A DNA stretch of 64,000 nucleotides from NCBI RefSeq assembly GCF_039769985.1, contig NZ_JBDNCH010000002.1, positions 1,054,001 through 1,118,000 on the forward strand. The letters run 5' to 3'. The notes under the pieces are model-generated. The model did no database searches. It was not told where the DNA came from and saw only the letters and a list, made by a program, of their open reading frames with translations. Below are positions 37,295-47,129 of the stretch, piece by piece (the first letter of the stretch is position 1; each line of letters begins with the position of its first letter). Source of the DNA: Ponticoccus litoralis (lineage in GTDB: Bacteria > Pseudomonadota > Alphaproteobacteria > Rhodobacterales > Rhodobacteraceae). Made by a program: the position numbers and the translations under genes.

Positions 37295-38527
37295 ATGAGA
37301 CGCAGCTTCTTCGCCCGGAACCCCTCTGTCCTGTGGTTCATCGCCATCCTCGCGCTGTTTACCCTTGCGGTGACGCTGCTGGCAGAGGCGACGGGGACGG
37401 GCGCGATTTCCACCTCTTTCGTCAAGACGCTGGGCAAGACGCTGTGCCTGTGCCTGATCGCCATCGCCATGGACGTGGTCTGGGGCTACTGCGGCATCCT
37501 CAGCCTCGGCCACTTCGCCTTCTTCGGCATCGGCGGCTACGCGGTCGGCATGTGGCTGATGTATGCGCGGACCGAGACCATCGTGGCGCAAAGCCTGTCG
37601 AACCAGATCATTCCGCCGACCGCGCAGGAGGTCTCGGACGCCATTGCCAGCCAGATCTTCGGGGTGGTGGGCGCGTCCGAGTTTCCGCCGATCTGGGCCT
37701 TCGCCCACTCGCTGCCGCTGCAACTGCTGATGGTGGTGCTGGTGCCCGGCCTTCTGGCGCTGGTCTTCGGCTGGCTCGCCTTCCGCTCGCGCGTCACCGG
37801 CGTCTACCTGTCGATCCTCACGCAGGCGATGACGCTGGCCCTGTCGCTCTACCTGTTCCAGAACGACAGCGGGCTCAGGGGCAACAACGGCCTCTCCGGC
37901 CTGCAGAACATTCCCGGCGCCGAGGCTGTGCCGCAAGCGCTGATCTCGATCCGGTTCTTCTGGGCCTCGGCGCTGGCCCTGGCCCTGGGCTACGTGCTTT
38001 TCGCCTTCGTCACCTCGGGCAAAATGGGCAGCGTGATCCGCGCCATCCGCGACAACGAGACCCGCGTGCGCTTTCTGGGGTACGACGTCGAGGCCTACAA
38101 GCTCTTCGTCTTCACCCTGACGGCGGTCGTCTCGGGCATCGCGGGCGCGCTCTACTACCCGCAGGCGGGCATCATCAACCCGGCGGAAATCGCGCCCATC
38201 GCCTCGATCTACCTTGCGGTCTGGGTCGCCATCGGCGGGCGCGGGCGGCTTTATGGGGCGGTGCTGGGCACGGTCTTCGTGACCCTGCTCAGCAGCTGGT
38301 TCACCGGCGGCGGCGCGCCCGACATCACTCTCGGGTCCTACACCCTCCAGTGGACCGACTGGTGGCTGGTGCTGCTGGGCCTCAGCTTCGTCGCGGTCAC
38401 ATTGTTCGCCCCCAAGGGCATCGGGGGCCTCGTCGACCTGATCACCGATCGCCGCGCCCATGCCCGCCACGGCGCGGAGGCAGGCCCCGACGCCGGCGCC
38501 CCGCGCGAAGAGGAGAGCCGCACATGA
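37295..38527 (+). CDS. urtC: Urea ABC transporter permease UrtC
   Basis: A 410-residue LivM-type permease, the second half of the urea pore. Blocks: MDVVWGYCGILSLGHFAFFG, GGYAVGMWLMYARTE, SRVTGVYLSILTQAMTLALS, FQNDSGLRGNNGLSGLQNIP (UrtC-specific) and IRAIRDNETRVRFLGYDVEA. Ten or so hydrophobic helices are present. The stop overlaps ATG 38524 (ATGA), the expected urtD start. Confidence 0.96.
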   Translation: MRRSFFARNPSVLWFIAILALFTLAVTLLAEATGTGAISTSFVKTLGKTLCLCLIAIAMDVVWGYCGILSLGHFAFFGIGGYAVGMWLMYARTETIVAQSLSNQIIPPTAQEVSDAIASQIFGVVGASEFPPIWAFAHSLPLQLLMVVLVPGLLALVFGWLAFRSRVTGVYLSILTQAMTLALSLYLFQNDSGLRGNNGLSGLQNIPGAEAVPQALISIRFFWASALALALGYVLFAFVTSGKMGSVIRAIRDNETRVRFLGYDVEAYKLFVFTLTAVVSGIAGALYYPQAGIINPAEIAPIASIYLAVWVAIGGRGRLYGAVLGTVFVTLLSSWFTGGGAPDITLGSYTLQWTDWWLVLLGLSFVAVTLFAPKGIGGLVDLITDRRAHARHGAEAGPDAGAPREEESRT

Positions 38528-39311
38528 GCGCCGCGACCACGCCGCAAAAGCCCCCGAGACGCGCAGGCGGAAACCGACCCTGCTGGAAATGTCCGGCGTC
38601 TCGGTTTCCTTCGACGGGTTCAAGGCGATCAACAACCTGTCCTTCCAGATTGCAGAGCCCGAGATGCGCGCCATCATCGGCCCCAATGGCGCGGGCAAGA
38701 CCACCTTCATGGACATCATCACCGGCAAGACCGGGCCCGACGCGGGCCGCGTGCTCTGGGGCGACGACGGCATCTCGCTGCTGGGCCTCTCGGAAAGCCG
38801 CATCGCGCGCGCAGGCATCGGGCGCAAGTTCCAGAAGCCCACCGTCTTCGAGGCCCAGACCGTACGCGAGAACCTCGCCATGGCGCTGAAGAACCCCCGC
38901 GGCCCCTTCGACGTGCTCTTCCACAGGAAGACCCGGCAGGGCGCCGAGAAGATCGAGGCCCTCGCCGCGCAGATCGGCCTTCTGGGTGAACTGCCCCGCA
39001 TCGCGGGCGAACTCAGCCACGGCCAGAAGCAATGGCTGGAAATCGGCATGCTGCTGGCGCAGGAACCGCGCCTGCTGCTGGTCGACGAGCCCGCCGCCGG
39101 GATGACCCCCGCAGAGCGCGAGAAGACCACGGAGATGCTGGTCGAGGCCGCCAAGACCCGCGCCGTCGTCGTGGTCGAGCATGACATGGAATTCGTCCGC
39201 CGCCTGGACTGCCGGGTCACCGTGCTGAACGAGGGCTCCGTCCTCGCCGAAGGCTCCATCGACCACGTGACCTCGGACCCGCAGGTCATCGAAGTCTACC
39301 TCGGGAGATAA
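38524..39311 (+). CDS. urtD: Urea ABC transporter ATP-binding protein UrtD (start region probably frameshifted)
   Basis: LivG-like ATPase: core VSVSFDGFKAINNLSFQIAE, Walker A GPNGAGKTT, FQKPTVFEAQTVRENLAMAL, signature LSHGQKQW and Walker B LLLVDEP. The natural start is ATG 38524, coupled to the urtC stop (ATGA), reading MSAATTPQ, but the ATPase frame differs after the CAAAAGCCCCC run (~38546-38555). One missing base there would join MSAATTPQ to APETRRRKPTLLEMSGVSV. Without a repair the first in-frame starts are ATG 38460 (deep inside urtC) or ATG 38589. The ATPase itself is intact. Confidence 0.92.
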
Positions 39312-39326
39312 GGCGATGCCCCTGTG

Positions 39327-39347
39327 TTTCTTCTTGGTCCAAATACC
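39327..39347 (+). repeat. Intergenic repeat copy 6
   Basis: TTTCTTCTTGGTCCAAATACC, a perfect core match, in the 84-bp gap between urtD and urtE. Confidence 0.75.
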
Positions 39348-39395
39348 GAAATGCCCGGCCTGCCCCAACCCTCAACGGCGCAGAGGAACCCGCCC

Positions 39396-40094
39396 ATGCT
39401 GAGCCTGTCCAACCTGTCGCTGCACTATGGCCACAGCCAGATCCTGCACGACATCTCGATGGAGGCGCGGCCCGGCGCCGTGACCTGCCTGATGGGCACC
39501 AACGGGGTGGGCAAGACCTCCCTGCTCAAGGCGATCTCGGGCACGCATCCGCGCTCTGGCGGCGCCATGGTGCTCGACGGTCGGGACATCGCGCCGAACA
39601 CCCCGGCCCATGCCCGGGCCCGTGCCGGGATCGGCTACGTGCCGCAGGGCCGCGACATCTTTCCGCTGATGACCGTGCGCGAGAACCTGATGACCGGCTT
39701 CGCCTGCATCCCCAAAAGCGAATGGACGATCCCGGAGGAGGTCTTCACCCTCTTCCCGATCCTCAGGGACTTCCTCAACCGGCGCGGCGGCGACCTGTCC
39801 GGCGGGCAGCAGCAGCAGCTGGCCATCGCGCGGGCCATGATCGCCCAGCCGAAACTGCTGCTGCTGGACGAGCCGACAGAGGGCATACAGCCCAATATCA
39901 TCAAGCAGATCGGCGAGGTCATCAGATACCTGCGGTCCCGGGGCGACATGGCGATCATCCTCGTGGAACAGTTCTTCGATTTCGCCTTCGAGCTGGGCGA
40001 CCATTTCGTGGCGCTGGAACGCGGGCGCGTCATCCATGACGCCCCCCGCGCCGACACGCCCCGGGAGCTGCTGCTCGGGAAGGTCTCTGTCTGA
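39396..40094 (+). CDS. urtE: Urea ABC transporter ATP-binding protein UrtE
   Basis: A 232-residue LivF-like ATPase. LSLHYGHSQILHDISMEARP, Walker A GTNGVGKTS, GYVPQGRDIFPLMTVRENLM, signature LSGGQQQQ, Walker B LLLLDEPTEGIQPNII and the UrtE end LVEQFFDFAFELGDHFVALE. Start at ATG 39396; the frame is open upstream across the intergenic repeat, which is not coding. Last gene of the urea importer operon; a hairpin follows ~55 bp downstream. Confidence 0.96.
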   Translation: MLSLSNLSLHYGHSQILHDISMEARPGAVTCLMGTNGVGKTSLLKAISGTHPRSGGAMVLDGRDIAPNTPAHARARAGIGYVPQGRDIFPLMTVRENLMTGFACIPKSEWTIPEEVFTLFPILRDFLNRRGGDLSGGQQQQLAIARAMIAQPKLLLLDEPTEGIQPNIIKQIGEVIRYLRSRGDMAIILVEQFFDFAFELGDHFVALERGRVIHDAPRADTPRELLLGKVSV

Positions 40095-40150
40095 GCCTTT
40101 CCCGGCACGCGCCGCCGCCGTGACCCTGTGCCTTGTCTGACAGGCCGGGC

Positions 40151-40189
40151 GGCAGCAGCCGCGCCGGGTCTCCCGAGGCGGCTGCTGCC
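40151..40189 (+). terminator. Large hairpin after urtE
   Basis: GGCAGCAGCCGC (40151-40162) pairs perfectly with GCGGCTGCTGCC (40178-40189), with an inner CGGG/CCCG stem in the loop. No T-run follows, so it may end urt transcription only weakly or protect the mRNA 3' end. Confidence 0.5.
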
Positions 40190-40308
40190 CGCGATTTGTG
40201 ACAAATGCCCGGCATAAATCGCCGCCGCCCTCCGCAGAGGTCACCGGTTTCTTTACTCTTTCACCGCAGCATCACCGGGCGGAACCAAGGGCAAAGCGGG
40301 ACCCGAAC

Positions 40309-41814
40309 ATGTCGGACGAACTCAGCAGGAAACTGCACAGCTATCAACTGGACGGCGCCAATACAGAGCTTCTCAAACAGGCCGGCGCCATCCTCATCCC
40401 GGAACTCGACGGGGTGCTCGACGCCTTTTACAAGCGGGCCACGGCGGTGCCGGAACTCGCCGCCTTCTTCGACGGCCCCGGGCGGATGGATTTCGCCCGC
40501 AGCGCGCAGAAGACCCATTGGAAGCGCATCCTGACCGCCAGTTTCGACGAGGAATATCTTGCCTCGGTAGAGCGGATCGGTCGGGTCCACGCCCGCATTG
40601 CCCTGCCGATCGAGGCCTATATGTCGGCCTATTCTCTGGCGGCCTCCGACCTCAGCACGCTGTTCCTGAAGAAAAGCCGTCGCGGGTTTCTGCCCTCTGA
40701 CATGGACCGCGTGCGCGATCAGGTCTGCACGCTGAACCGGGCCTTCTCGATGGATATCGAGCGGGTCGTCGACACGACCTTCCGCGTGCAGGCTGAAGAG
40801 CAGACCCGCGCCTTCGACCACATCAACCGCGCCATCGACCGGCTTGCGGAGGGCGACCTGACCCATGTCATCCCCGCCCCCGACGACAGCGACTTTCCCG
40901 CCTCGTTCGAGCCGGTGCGCCGCAAGCTGAACGGCGCCACCGGGAAGCTGGGCGCGCTGCTGGCCACGGTCACCGGAACCATGGAGCAGCTGCTGGGCAT
41001 CATCGCGGAAGTCGGCGGTGCCACCGACAACCTGTCCAGCCGCACCGCCAGTCAGGCCGCCTCGCTGGAGGAAACCGCCGCCGCGGTGCAGGAGCTGACC
41101 GGGAACGTCGAACAGTCCTCGGCCAATACCGGGCGGGCGCGGGACGTGGCCTCTGACGCGGCGCGCACCGCCGAGGCCGGGGCCGGCACGGTGGCCGAGG
41201 CCTCGGATGCCATGGGGCGCATCCAGACCTCGTCGCAGAAGATCACGCAGATCATCGGCATGATCGACGACATCGCCTTCCAGACCAACCTGCTGGCGCT
41301 GAACGCCGGCGTCGAGGCGGCGCGCGCCGGAGCCGCCGGGCGCGGCTTCGCGGTGGTCGCCGAAGAGGTGCGCCAGCTTGCGGGCAATGCCTCGGACGCC
41401 GCGCGCCAGATCAAGGAGCTCGTCAACGCAAGCTCGGGCGAGGTCTCCAGCGGTGTCGACCTGATCCACCATGCCGCCGAGACGCTGCGCGCCATCGTGG
41501 CGAATTTCGATCAGGTCGCGGATCTCTCGACAGAGATCGCGGCGGCCAGCCACGAACAGTCCACCGCCCTCTCCGAAGTGAACTCCGCCATTGCGCAGAT
41601 GGACATCGTCACCCAGCAGAACGCCGCCATGGTCGAGCAAACCACCGCCGCGACCGACCGCATGAACCAGGAGGCACGGGGGCTGATGACGCAGCTTGGC
41701 AGCCTCAGGGTGCCGCAGGCCGATCCTGCCCCTGCCCCGGCCAAAGGCGCTGACCTCGACGGGCCCGGCGCTGCGGACGGGGGCGCGGGTGACGGCGCCG
41801 CACGGGTCGCCTGA
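40309..41814 (+). CDS. Globin-coupled methyl-accepting chemotaxis protein (HemAT-like)
   Basis: A 501-residue soluble chemoreceptor. Residues ~1-165 are a protoglobin/globin-sensor domain with the expected proximal haem histidine H94 in RVHARIALPIEAYMSAYSLA. A HAMP-like linker (INRAIDRLAEGDLTHVIPAP) leads to a cytoplasmic signalling domain whose tip is IIGMIDDIAFQTNLLALNAG, then VEAARAGAAGRGFAVVAEEV. There are no membrane segments, so it should sense internal O2 (or CO/NO) and signal to CheA for aerotaxis. Start at ATG 40309. The C-terminal tail is Pro/Ala/Gly-rich without a clear CheR pentapeptide. No che genes are in the window. Confidence 0.93.
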   Translation: MSDELSRKLHSYQLDGANTELLKQAGAILIPELDGVLDAFYKRATAVPELAAFFDGPGRMDFARSAQKTHWKRILTASFDEEYLASVERIGRVHARIALPIEAYMSAYSLAASDLSTLFLKKSRRGFLPSDMDRVRDQVCTLNRAFSMDIERVVDTTFRVQAEEQTRAFDHINRAIDRLAEGDLTHVIPAPDDSDFPASFEPVRRKLNGATGKLGALLATVTGTMEQLLGIIAEVGGATDNLSSRTASQAASLEETAAAVQELTGNVEQSSANTGRARDVASDAARTAEAGAGTVAEASDAMGRIQTSSQKITQIIGMIDDIAFQTNLLALNAGVEAARAGAAGRGFAVVAEEVRQLAGNASDAARQIKELVNASSGEVSSGVDLIHHAAETLRAIVANFDQVADLSTEIAAASHEQSTALSEVNSAIAQMDIVTQQNAAMVEQTTAATDRMNQEARGLMTQLGSLRVPQADPAPAPAKGADLDGPGAADGGAGDGAARVA

Positions 41815-41826
41815 ATCCGGTCGGCG

Positions 41827-42870
41827 TCAGGGCATCCAGCCGCGGTAAAGCGGGTGGTCTTCGCCCAGCGGCAGCGCCTCCGGCTGGCCCGCGCGGGCCG
41901 AGGCATAGACCGCCGTCACGAACTCGATGGACCGGCGCCCGTCCAGCGCCGTGACCTCATCCCCGGGCCTGCCGTCCAGCGCCTCTGAAACCGCGGTCAG
42001 GAACCCCTCGAAGCCGGTCGGCACTGCCCCGACCCCGGCCAGAACCGCGTCCACCTCGGCCTGTGCCACCGGCGCGCGGGCGGTAAAGCTCCAGGGGCTG
42101 GCGGCGGGCGCATAGGGCGCCAACCCGCTTTCGGCGGTGAAGCCCCGGAACACCAGCCGCATCCGCGTCATGTCCTGCGCCGCCCCCAGCGTGACCGAAG
42201 AGGTCAGCACCGCGCCGCTTTCCATGCGGATCGCCAGCGCGGCGCAGTCCTCGACCTCGATCTCGTTCACGCGCGTCGCCAGTTCCGCATGCACCCGTGC
42301 GACGGGGCCAAGGAAGGCGGGCAGGAAGTCGTGGATGTGGATGGCATGACCAAGGATACAGCCGCCGCGCTCTCCGGCCCAAGTGCCGCGCCAGTCCACC
42401 GCGTAATAGGCGGCGTCGCGGTTCCAATGCGTCTCTATCGTGCCGGCAAACAGCGGCCCGGCCAGGCCCGCCTCGATCAGCGCCCGCATCTGCGCGGTGC
42501 CGACGCCGTAGCGGTACTGGAACACCGGGAAAAGTTGGCCGCCCTGCGCAAGCCTGTCCAGCAGCGCATCGGCCTCGGCCAGCGAGGCCACCAGCGGCTT
42601 TTCGCAGATCACCGCCTTGCCCGCCTCCAGCGCCGCCATGACGGCCTCGAAATGCAGGTGCGGCGGCAGGCAGATGTCGATCAGGTCGATGTCCGGATCG
42701 GCCAGCACCGTGGCCATGTCCCCGGTCACCGGAATGCCCCGAGCAATGCTTTCGGCGCGGGCCCTGTCCCGGTCGCAGATCGCCCTGACCTCGAACCGCC
42801 CGGGCAGGGTGCGGTAGGCGGCAAGGTGTTCGCGCCCGATTCCGGCGCCGACGATGGCGACCCTATGCAT
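41827..42870 (-). CDS. Gfo/Idh/MocA family oxidoreductase 1
   Basis: A 347-residue NAD(P)-dependent sugar or cyclitol dehydrogenase. It has the Rossmann start MHRVAIVGAGIGREHLAAY, the EKP catalytic block AGKAVICEKPLVASLAEAD and the substrate-domain HxxxH-type segment GGCILGHAIHIHDFLPAFLG. Last gene of the sugar-importer operon; it overlaps the upstream oxidoreductase by 8 bp. Substrate unknown. Confidence 0.92.
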   Translation of the reverse strand: MHRVAIVGAGIGREHLAAYRTLPGRFEVRAICDRDRARAESIARGIPVTGDMATVLADPDIDLIDICLPPHLHFEAVMAALEAGKAVICEKPLVASLAEADALLDRLAQGGQLFPVFQYRYGVGTAQMRALIEAGLAGPLFAGTIETHWNRDAAYYAVDWRGTWAGERGGCILGHAIHIHDFLPAFLGPVARVHAELATRVNEIEVEDCAALAIRMESGAVLTSSVTLGAAQDMTRMRLVFRGFTAESGLAPYAPAASPWSFTARAPVAQAEVDAVLAGVGAVPTGFEGFLTAVSEALDGRPGDEVTALDGRRSIEFVTAVYASARAGQPEALPLGEDHPLYRGWMP

Positions 42871-43867
42871 CGCCCTCGGCCTTCATCTGAGCGCGGATCG
42901 CCAGTTCCATCGTCAGGAAGCTATGCGCCTGCCTGCCCGCCGTCTCTGTCCGGTCCTGAACATCCGCCGTCAGCCGCGCGAAATAGAGCAGCGCCACATC
43001 CCGGCAGTCGATATGCAGGTTCTCGGTCCCGTTCACGAGGTACAGGTTGTCGGTCCGGTGCGGCTGCCCGATCTCGGTGTACTTGCGGCACTCGATGCTG
43101 CCCTCGGTGCCGAGGATGAAGAGCCGCCCGTCGCCCCATGTCGGCAGCCCGTCGGGCGTGAACCAGTCCAGCCGCACATAGCCATGGCCCCGGTTGCCCA
43201 CCAGCGTCGCCTCGCCGAAGTCCTGAAAGCCCGGGTATTCGGGATGAGTGGTGTTCTCGACCAGCGCATGGGCAATCGTGGCCTCGGTCGAGCCGGTGTA
43301 ATGCAGCACCTGGTCGATCTGGTGAGAGCCGATATCGCAGAGGATGCCGCCGTAGCGTTCGCGCCGGAAGTACCAGTCGGGCCGGGTCTTCAGGTTCTGC
43401 TTGTGCGGCGCCAGCGTGACCACCTGCACGACGCGGCCCACCACGCCCTCGGCCACCAGCTCTGACGCCTTCGCCGCCGCGCGCACCTGAAAGCGTTCCG
43501 AGAAGTTCACCGACCAGATGCGGCCCGTGCGTGCCACGCAGTCGCGGATCGCCTGCAACTGCTCCAGCGTGGTGCAGCCGGGCTTGTCGACCATGACGTC
43601 CTTGCCCGCCTCCATCGCCTCGATGGCCAGCGCCGCGCGGTCCTCCGGCACGGCGGCGATCAGGATCATGTCCACGTCGGACTCCAGCACCGCGCGGCGG
43701 TCCGCGACCCCGGTCACCCCGGGATGCGTCGCGTTGAATTTTGCCTCGGTGACGGCGGGGCCGTCGGTCCAGTACTGCGCGCAGGTCGCGCCCTCGGCCA
43801 TCATCCCCGCCAGCATCCCGAAGATATGGCCGTGGTCGATCCCGAGGATGCCCAGTTTCAATGCCAT
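42863..43867 (-). CDS. Gfo/Idh/MocA family oxidoreductase 2
   Basis: A 334-residue member with an atypical nucleotide site (LKLGILGIDHGHIFGMLAGM; GxxGxxH rather than GxGxxG) and DKP instead of EKP (GKDVMVDKPGCTTLEQL), plus GGILCDIGSHQIDQVLHYTG. These departures place it in a different subfamily from its two neighbours, possibly a lyase/reductase-like step rather than the first oxidation. It lies 3 bp after the third oxidoreductase. Confidence 0.9.
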   Translation of the reverse strand: MALKLGILGIDHGHIFGMLAGMMAEGATCAQYWTDGPAVTEAKFNATHPGVTGVADRRAVLESDVDMILIAAVPEDRAALAIEAMEAGKDVMVDKPGCTTLEQLQAIRDCVARTGRIWSVNFSERFQVRAAAKASELVAEGVVGRVVQVVTLAPHKQNLKTRPDWYFRRERYGGILCDIGSHQIDQVLHYTGSTEATIAHALVENTTHPEYPGFQDFGEATLVGNRGHGYVRLDWFTPDGLPTWGDGRLFILGTEGSIECRKYTEIGQPHRTDNLYLVNGTENLHIDCRDVALLYFARLTADVQDRTETAGRQAHSFLTMELAIRAQMKAEGDA

Positions 43868-43870
43868 GGC

Positions 43871-44888
43871 TCAGACCTCGTCCAAGGCAACGGTGCGCCC
43901 CTCGGCCCCCGCCCGTTCCAGTGCCGCGATCAGCCGGTGCACCTCCAGCGCCGCGCGGCCCGACACCAAGGGCGGGCGGCCCTCTGTCAAAGCGGCGGCG
44001 AAATCCTCGATCACCCAGCGGTGCCAGTCACTGGTAAAGGCCATGGGGTCCGCCCCCGAGCCCGAGCTCGAGGTCGCCGCCTGCCCGACCGTCTCGGTGG
44101 TGCCGTCGTGGCGGTGGATCTCGAGCATACCGGCCTCAAGCCGGGCGGAGCCCCGGCGCAATGCAGGGTGATCGTCTCGCCCCGGCCCGGGAAGCTGGCG
44201 GTGGTGGCAAAGAGGCTGCCCAGGGCGCCACCCGCAAAGCGCAGCCCGGCGGTGACGAAATCCTCGGACTCCATGGCGTGCTGCGCGGTGGTCGCGGTCA
44301 TGGCGCTGACCTCTGCCACCGGCCCGGTGAGCGAGAGCATCAGGTCCATGGTGTGGATCGCCTGAGAGATCATGACCCCGCCGCCGTCACGCGCGTAGGT
44401 GCCCCGGCCCGGTTCGTCGTAGTAGGCCTGCGGGCGCCACCACGGGATATTGGCCTCGACCATGTGCAACGGGCCAAGCGCGTCGAGCCGCGCGCGCAGG
44501 TCGGCCACCACGGGCCGCGCGCGGTGCTGCAACACGATGCCCAGCGGCACGCCGCCGTCCTCGCAAAGCGTCACCAGCCCGGTCGCCGCCGCCAGCGTGC
44601 GCTCGACGGGCTTTTCCATGAGGATCGGCTTGCCCGCCGCCACCAGCGCCCGGACGATGGTCTCGCGCGCGTTGGGCGGCGTGGTCACGATGACGAAATC
44701 CACGTCAGAGGCGGCGATCTCCTCGACGCATGTTGCCTCTCGCGCGCCGAGGTCTGGGAAGGCGTTCAGGAAGGTGCGGCGGCTGTCGGCGGAGCGGGCG
44801 TGGACCAGCGAGAGGTCGATGCCTTTGCTGTTCCGAATGGCATCGGCATAGGTCTTCGAGACCATGCCCAGCCCGATCAGGGCGCATT

Positions 44889-44892
<4 letters not shown>
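43871..44892 (-). pseudogene. Gfo/Idh/MocA family oxidoreductase 3, frameshifted as given
   Basis: The 5' frame (ATG 44892) reads MKCALIGLGMVSKTYADAIR, the EKP block GKPILMEKPVERTLAAATG and RDGGGVMISQAIHTMDLMLS through ETITLHCAG. After the G-run at 44151-44154 the rest (GSARLEAGMLEIHRHDGTTE, to the stop at 43871) is in another frame; one missing base restores ~340 residues. The start overlaps the ATPase stop by ATGA, so the enzyme is co-translated with the importer, which suggests it acts on the imported sugar. Confidence 0.9.
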
Positions 44893-45958
<1,066 letters not shown>

Positions 45959-45962
<4 letters not shown>

Positions 45963-47035
45963 TTCAGTCCAGTCGTGGCGATCCCGGTGGTGATGAAGCG
46001 CTGGAGCCAGACGAAGACGAGGGTGATCGGGATCAGCGTCACCACGGTCATCGCAAGGATGTAGTGGAAGTCGGAGTTGAACTCTCCGGCGAACTGGGTG
46101 AGCCCCAGTTGCAGCGTGTGTTTCGTGGGGTCAGAGATCAGCACAATCAGCGGCCAGAGGAAGTCGTTCCAGCGCCAGATGACGCTGAGGATGGCCAGCA
46201 CAGACAGCGCGGGTAGCGACAGCGGCATGACGATGCGCCAGAAGATCAGCCATTCGCTGGCGGCATCCATGCGCGCCGCCTCCAGCAACTCGTCGGGGAT
46301 GGTCAGCATGTATTGGCGCAAGAGGAAGACGCCGGTGGGCGTGGCGGCGGCGGGGATGATGACGCCCCAGAGGCTGCCGAAGATGCCGAAGGACCAGACC
46401 ACGAAAAACAGCGAGACGAGGATGATCGAAGGCGGGATCAGCAGGGTCGCGACGATGAGGATGGTAAAGGTCAGTCGCCCGCGAAAGCGGTGTTTCGACA
46501 GGGCAAAGGCGGCCATGGCATTGATCAGCAGCGTGATCAGCGTGGCGGCGACGGTGACGAAGACCGAATTCCAGAGGTAGGTGAAGAAGTCGAAGGTGGT
46601 CTGGCCGTTCCGCTTCAGGATCGGGTCCAGGTAGTTCTCCGTCGCGATGCGGATTTCCTCGTGCGGGCGCAGCTGGTCGCGCGGAACTTCGAGCACGGTG
46701 TCGGGATCGTCCAGCGGCGAGACCTCGGTGATCCTGCGCGTCGGCCCGGCCTTGAAGACCAGCCGCTCCTGCCCCTCCTCGGTCAGCACCCAGAGCGGTT
46801 TCTCCCCCGCGCCCTCGATCTCTGCGGTGACCTGGCTCAGCGGCAGCAGGCGGGTGTCGAAGCTGTCGACGGCGGTCTCGGACTTGATCGAAGAGAACAG
46901 CGTCCAGAGCACCGGCACGAGGATCATCAGCACCCCCAGCACCAGGTAGCCATAGGCAAGGACATCCTGCAGGCCGAAGCGCTGCGCGGTCTCGCGGTTG
47001 CCCGCGGTCCGGGTGAGGAAGCGCGCGACGCTCAT
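45959..47035 (-). CDS. Sugar ABC transporter permease (MalG type) with periplasmic insert
   Basis: A 358-residue permease, longer than the usual ~280. The first helix (AYGYLVLGVLMILVPVLWTL) is followed by about 110 residues of hydrophilic sequence (SQVTAEIEGAGEKPLWVLTE, ERLVFKAGPTRRITEVSPLD) before the second helix (FFTYLWNSVFVTVAATLITL), so a periplasmic domain is inserted. The EAA loop is EAARMDAASEWLIFWRIVMP. Start placed at ATG 47035; a GTG at 47044 is the alternative, and neither has a strong ribosome site. It is preceded by three tandem palindromes. Confidence 0.92.
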
Positions 47036-47048
47036 GCCGGGCACCCCG

Positions 47049-47114
47049 AAGCCGTTTCGAAACGGCTTTCAAGCGGCGTCAACGCCGCTTTCGAAAGGCG
47101 CTTCGAAGCGCCTT
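47049..47114. repeat. Three tandem 20-bp palindromes between the two sugar permease genes
   Basis: AAGCCGTTTCGAAACGGCTT (47049-47068), AAGCGGCGTCAACGCCGCTT (47071-47090) and AAGGCGCTTCGAAGCGCCTT (47095-47114). Units 1 and 3 are perfect palindromes and unit 2 has 8-bp arms around TCAA. Each is exactly 20 bp, begins AAG and ends CTT, and spacers are 2 and 4 bp. They lie within an operon and would form three successive mRNA hairpins. Confidence 0.8.
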
Positions 47115-47129
47115 CTACGCGTCCTGCCA

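Noticed and set aside
37077..37298. 73-codon open frame between urtB and urtC
   Set aside because: Made mostly of two intergenic repeat copies, with no family match; treated as non-coding.
36200..39289. 1029-codon leftward open frame opposite urtB, urtC and urtD
   Set aside because: Spans three conserved genes and their gaps in antisense; low-complexity composition.
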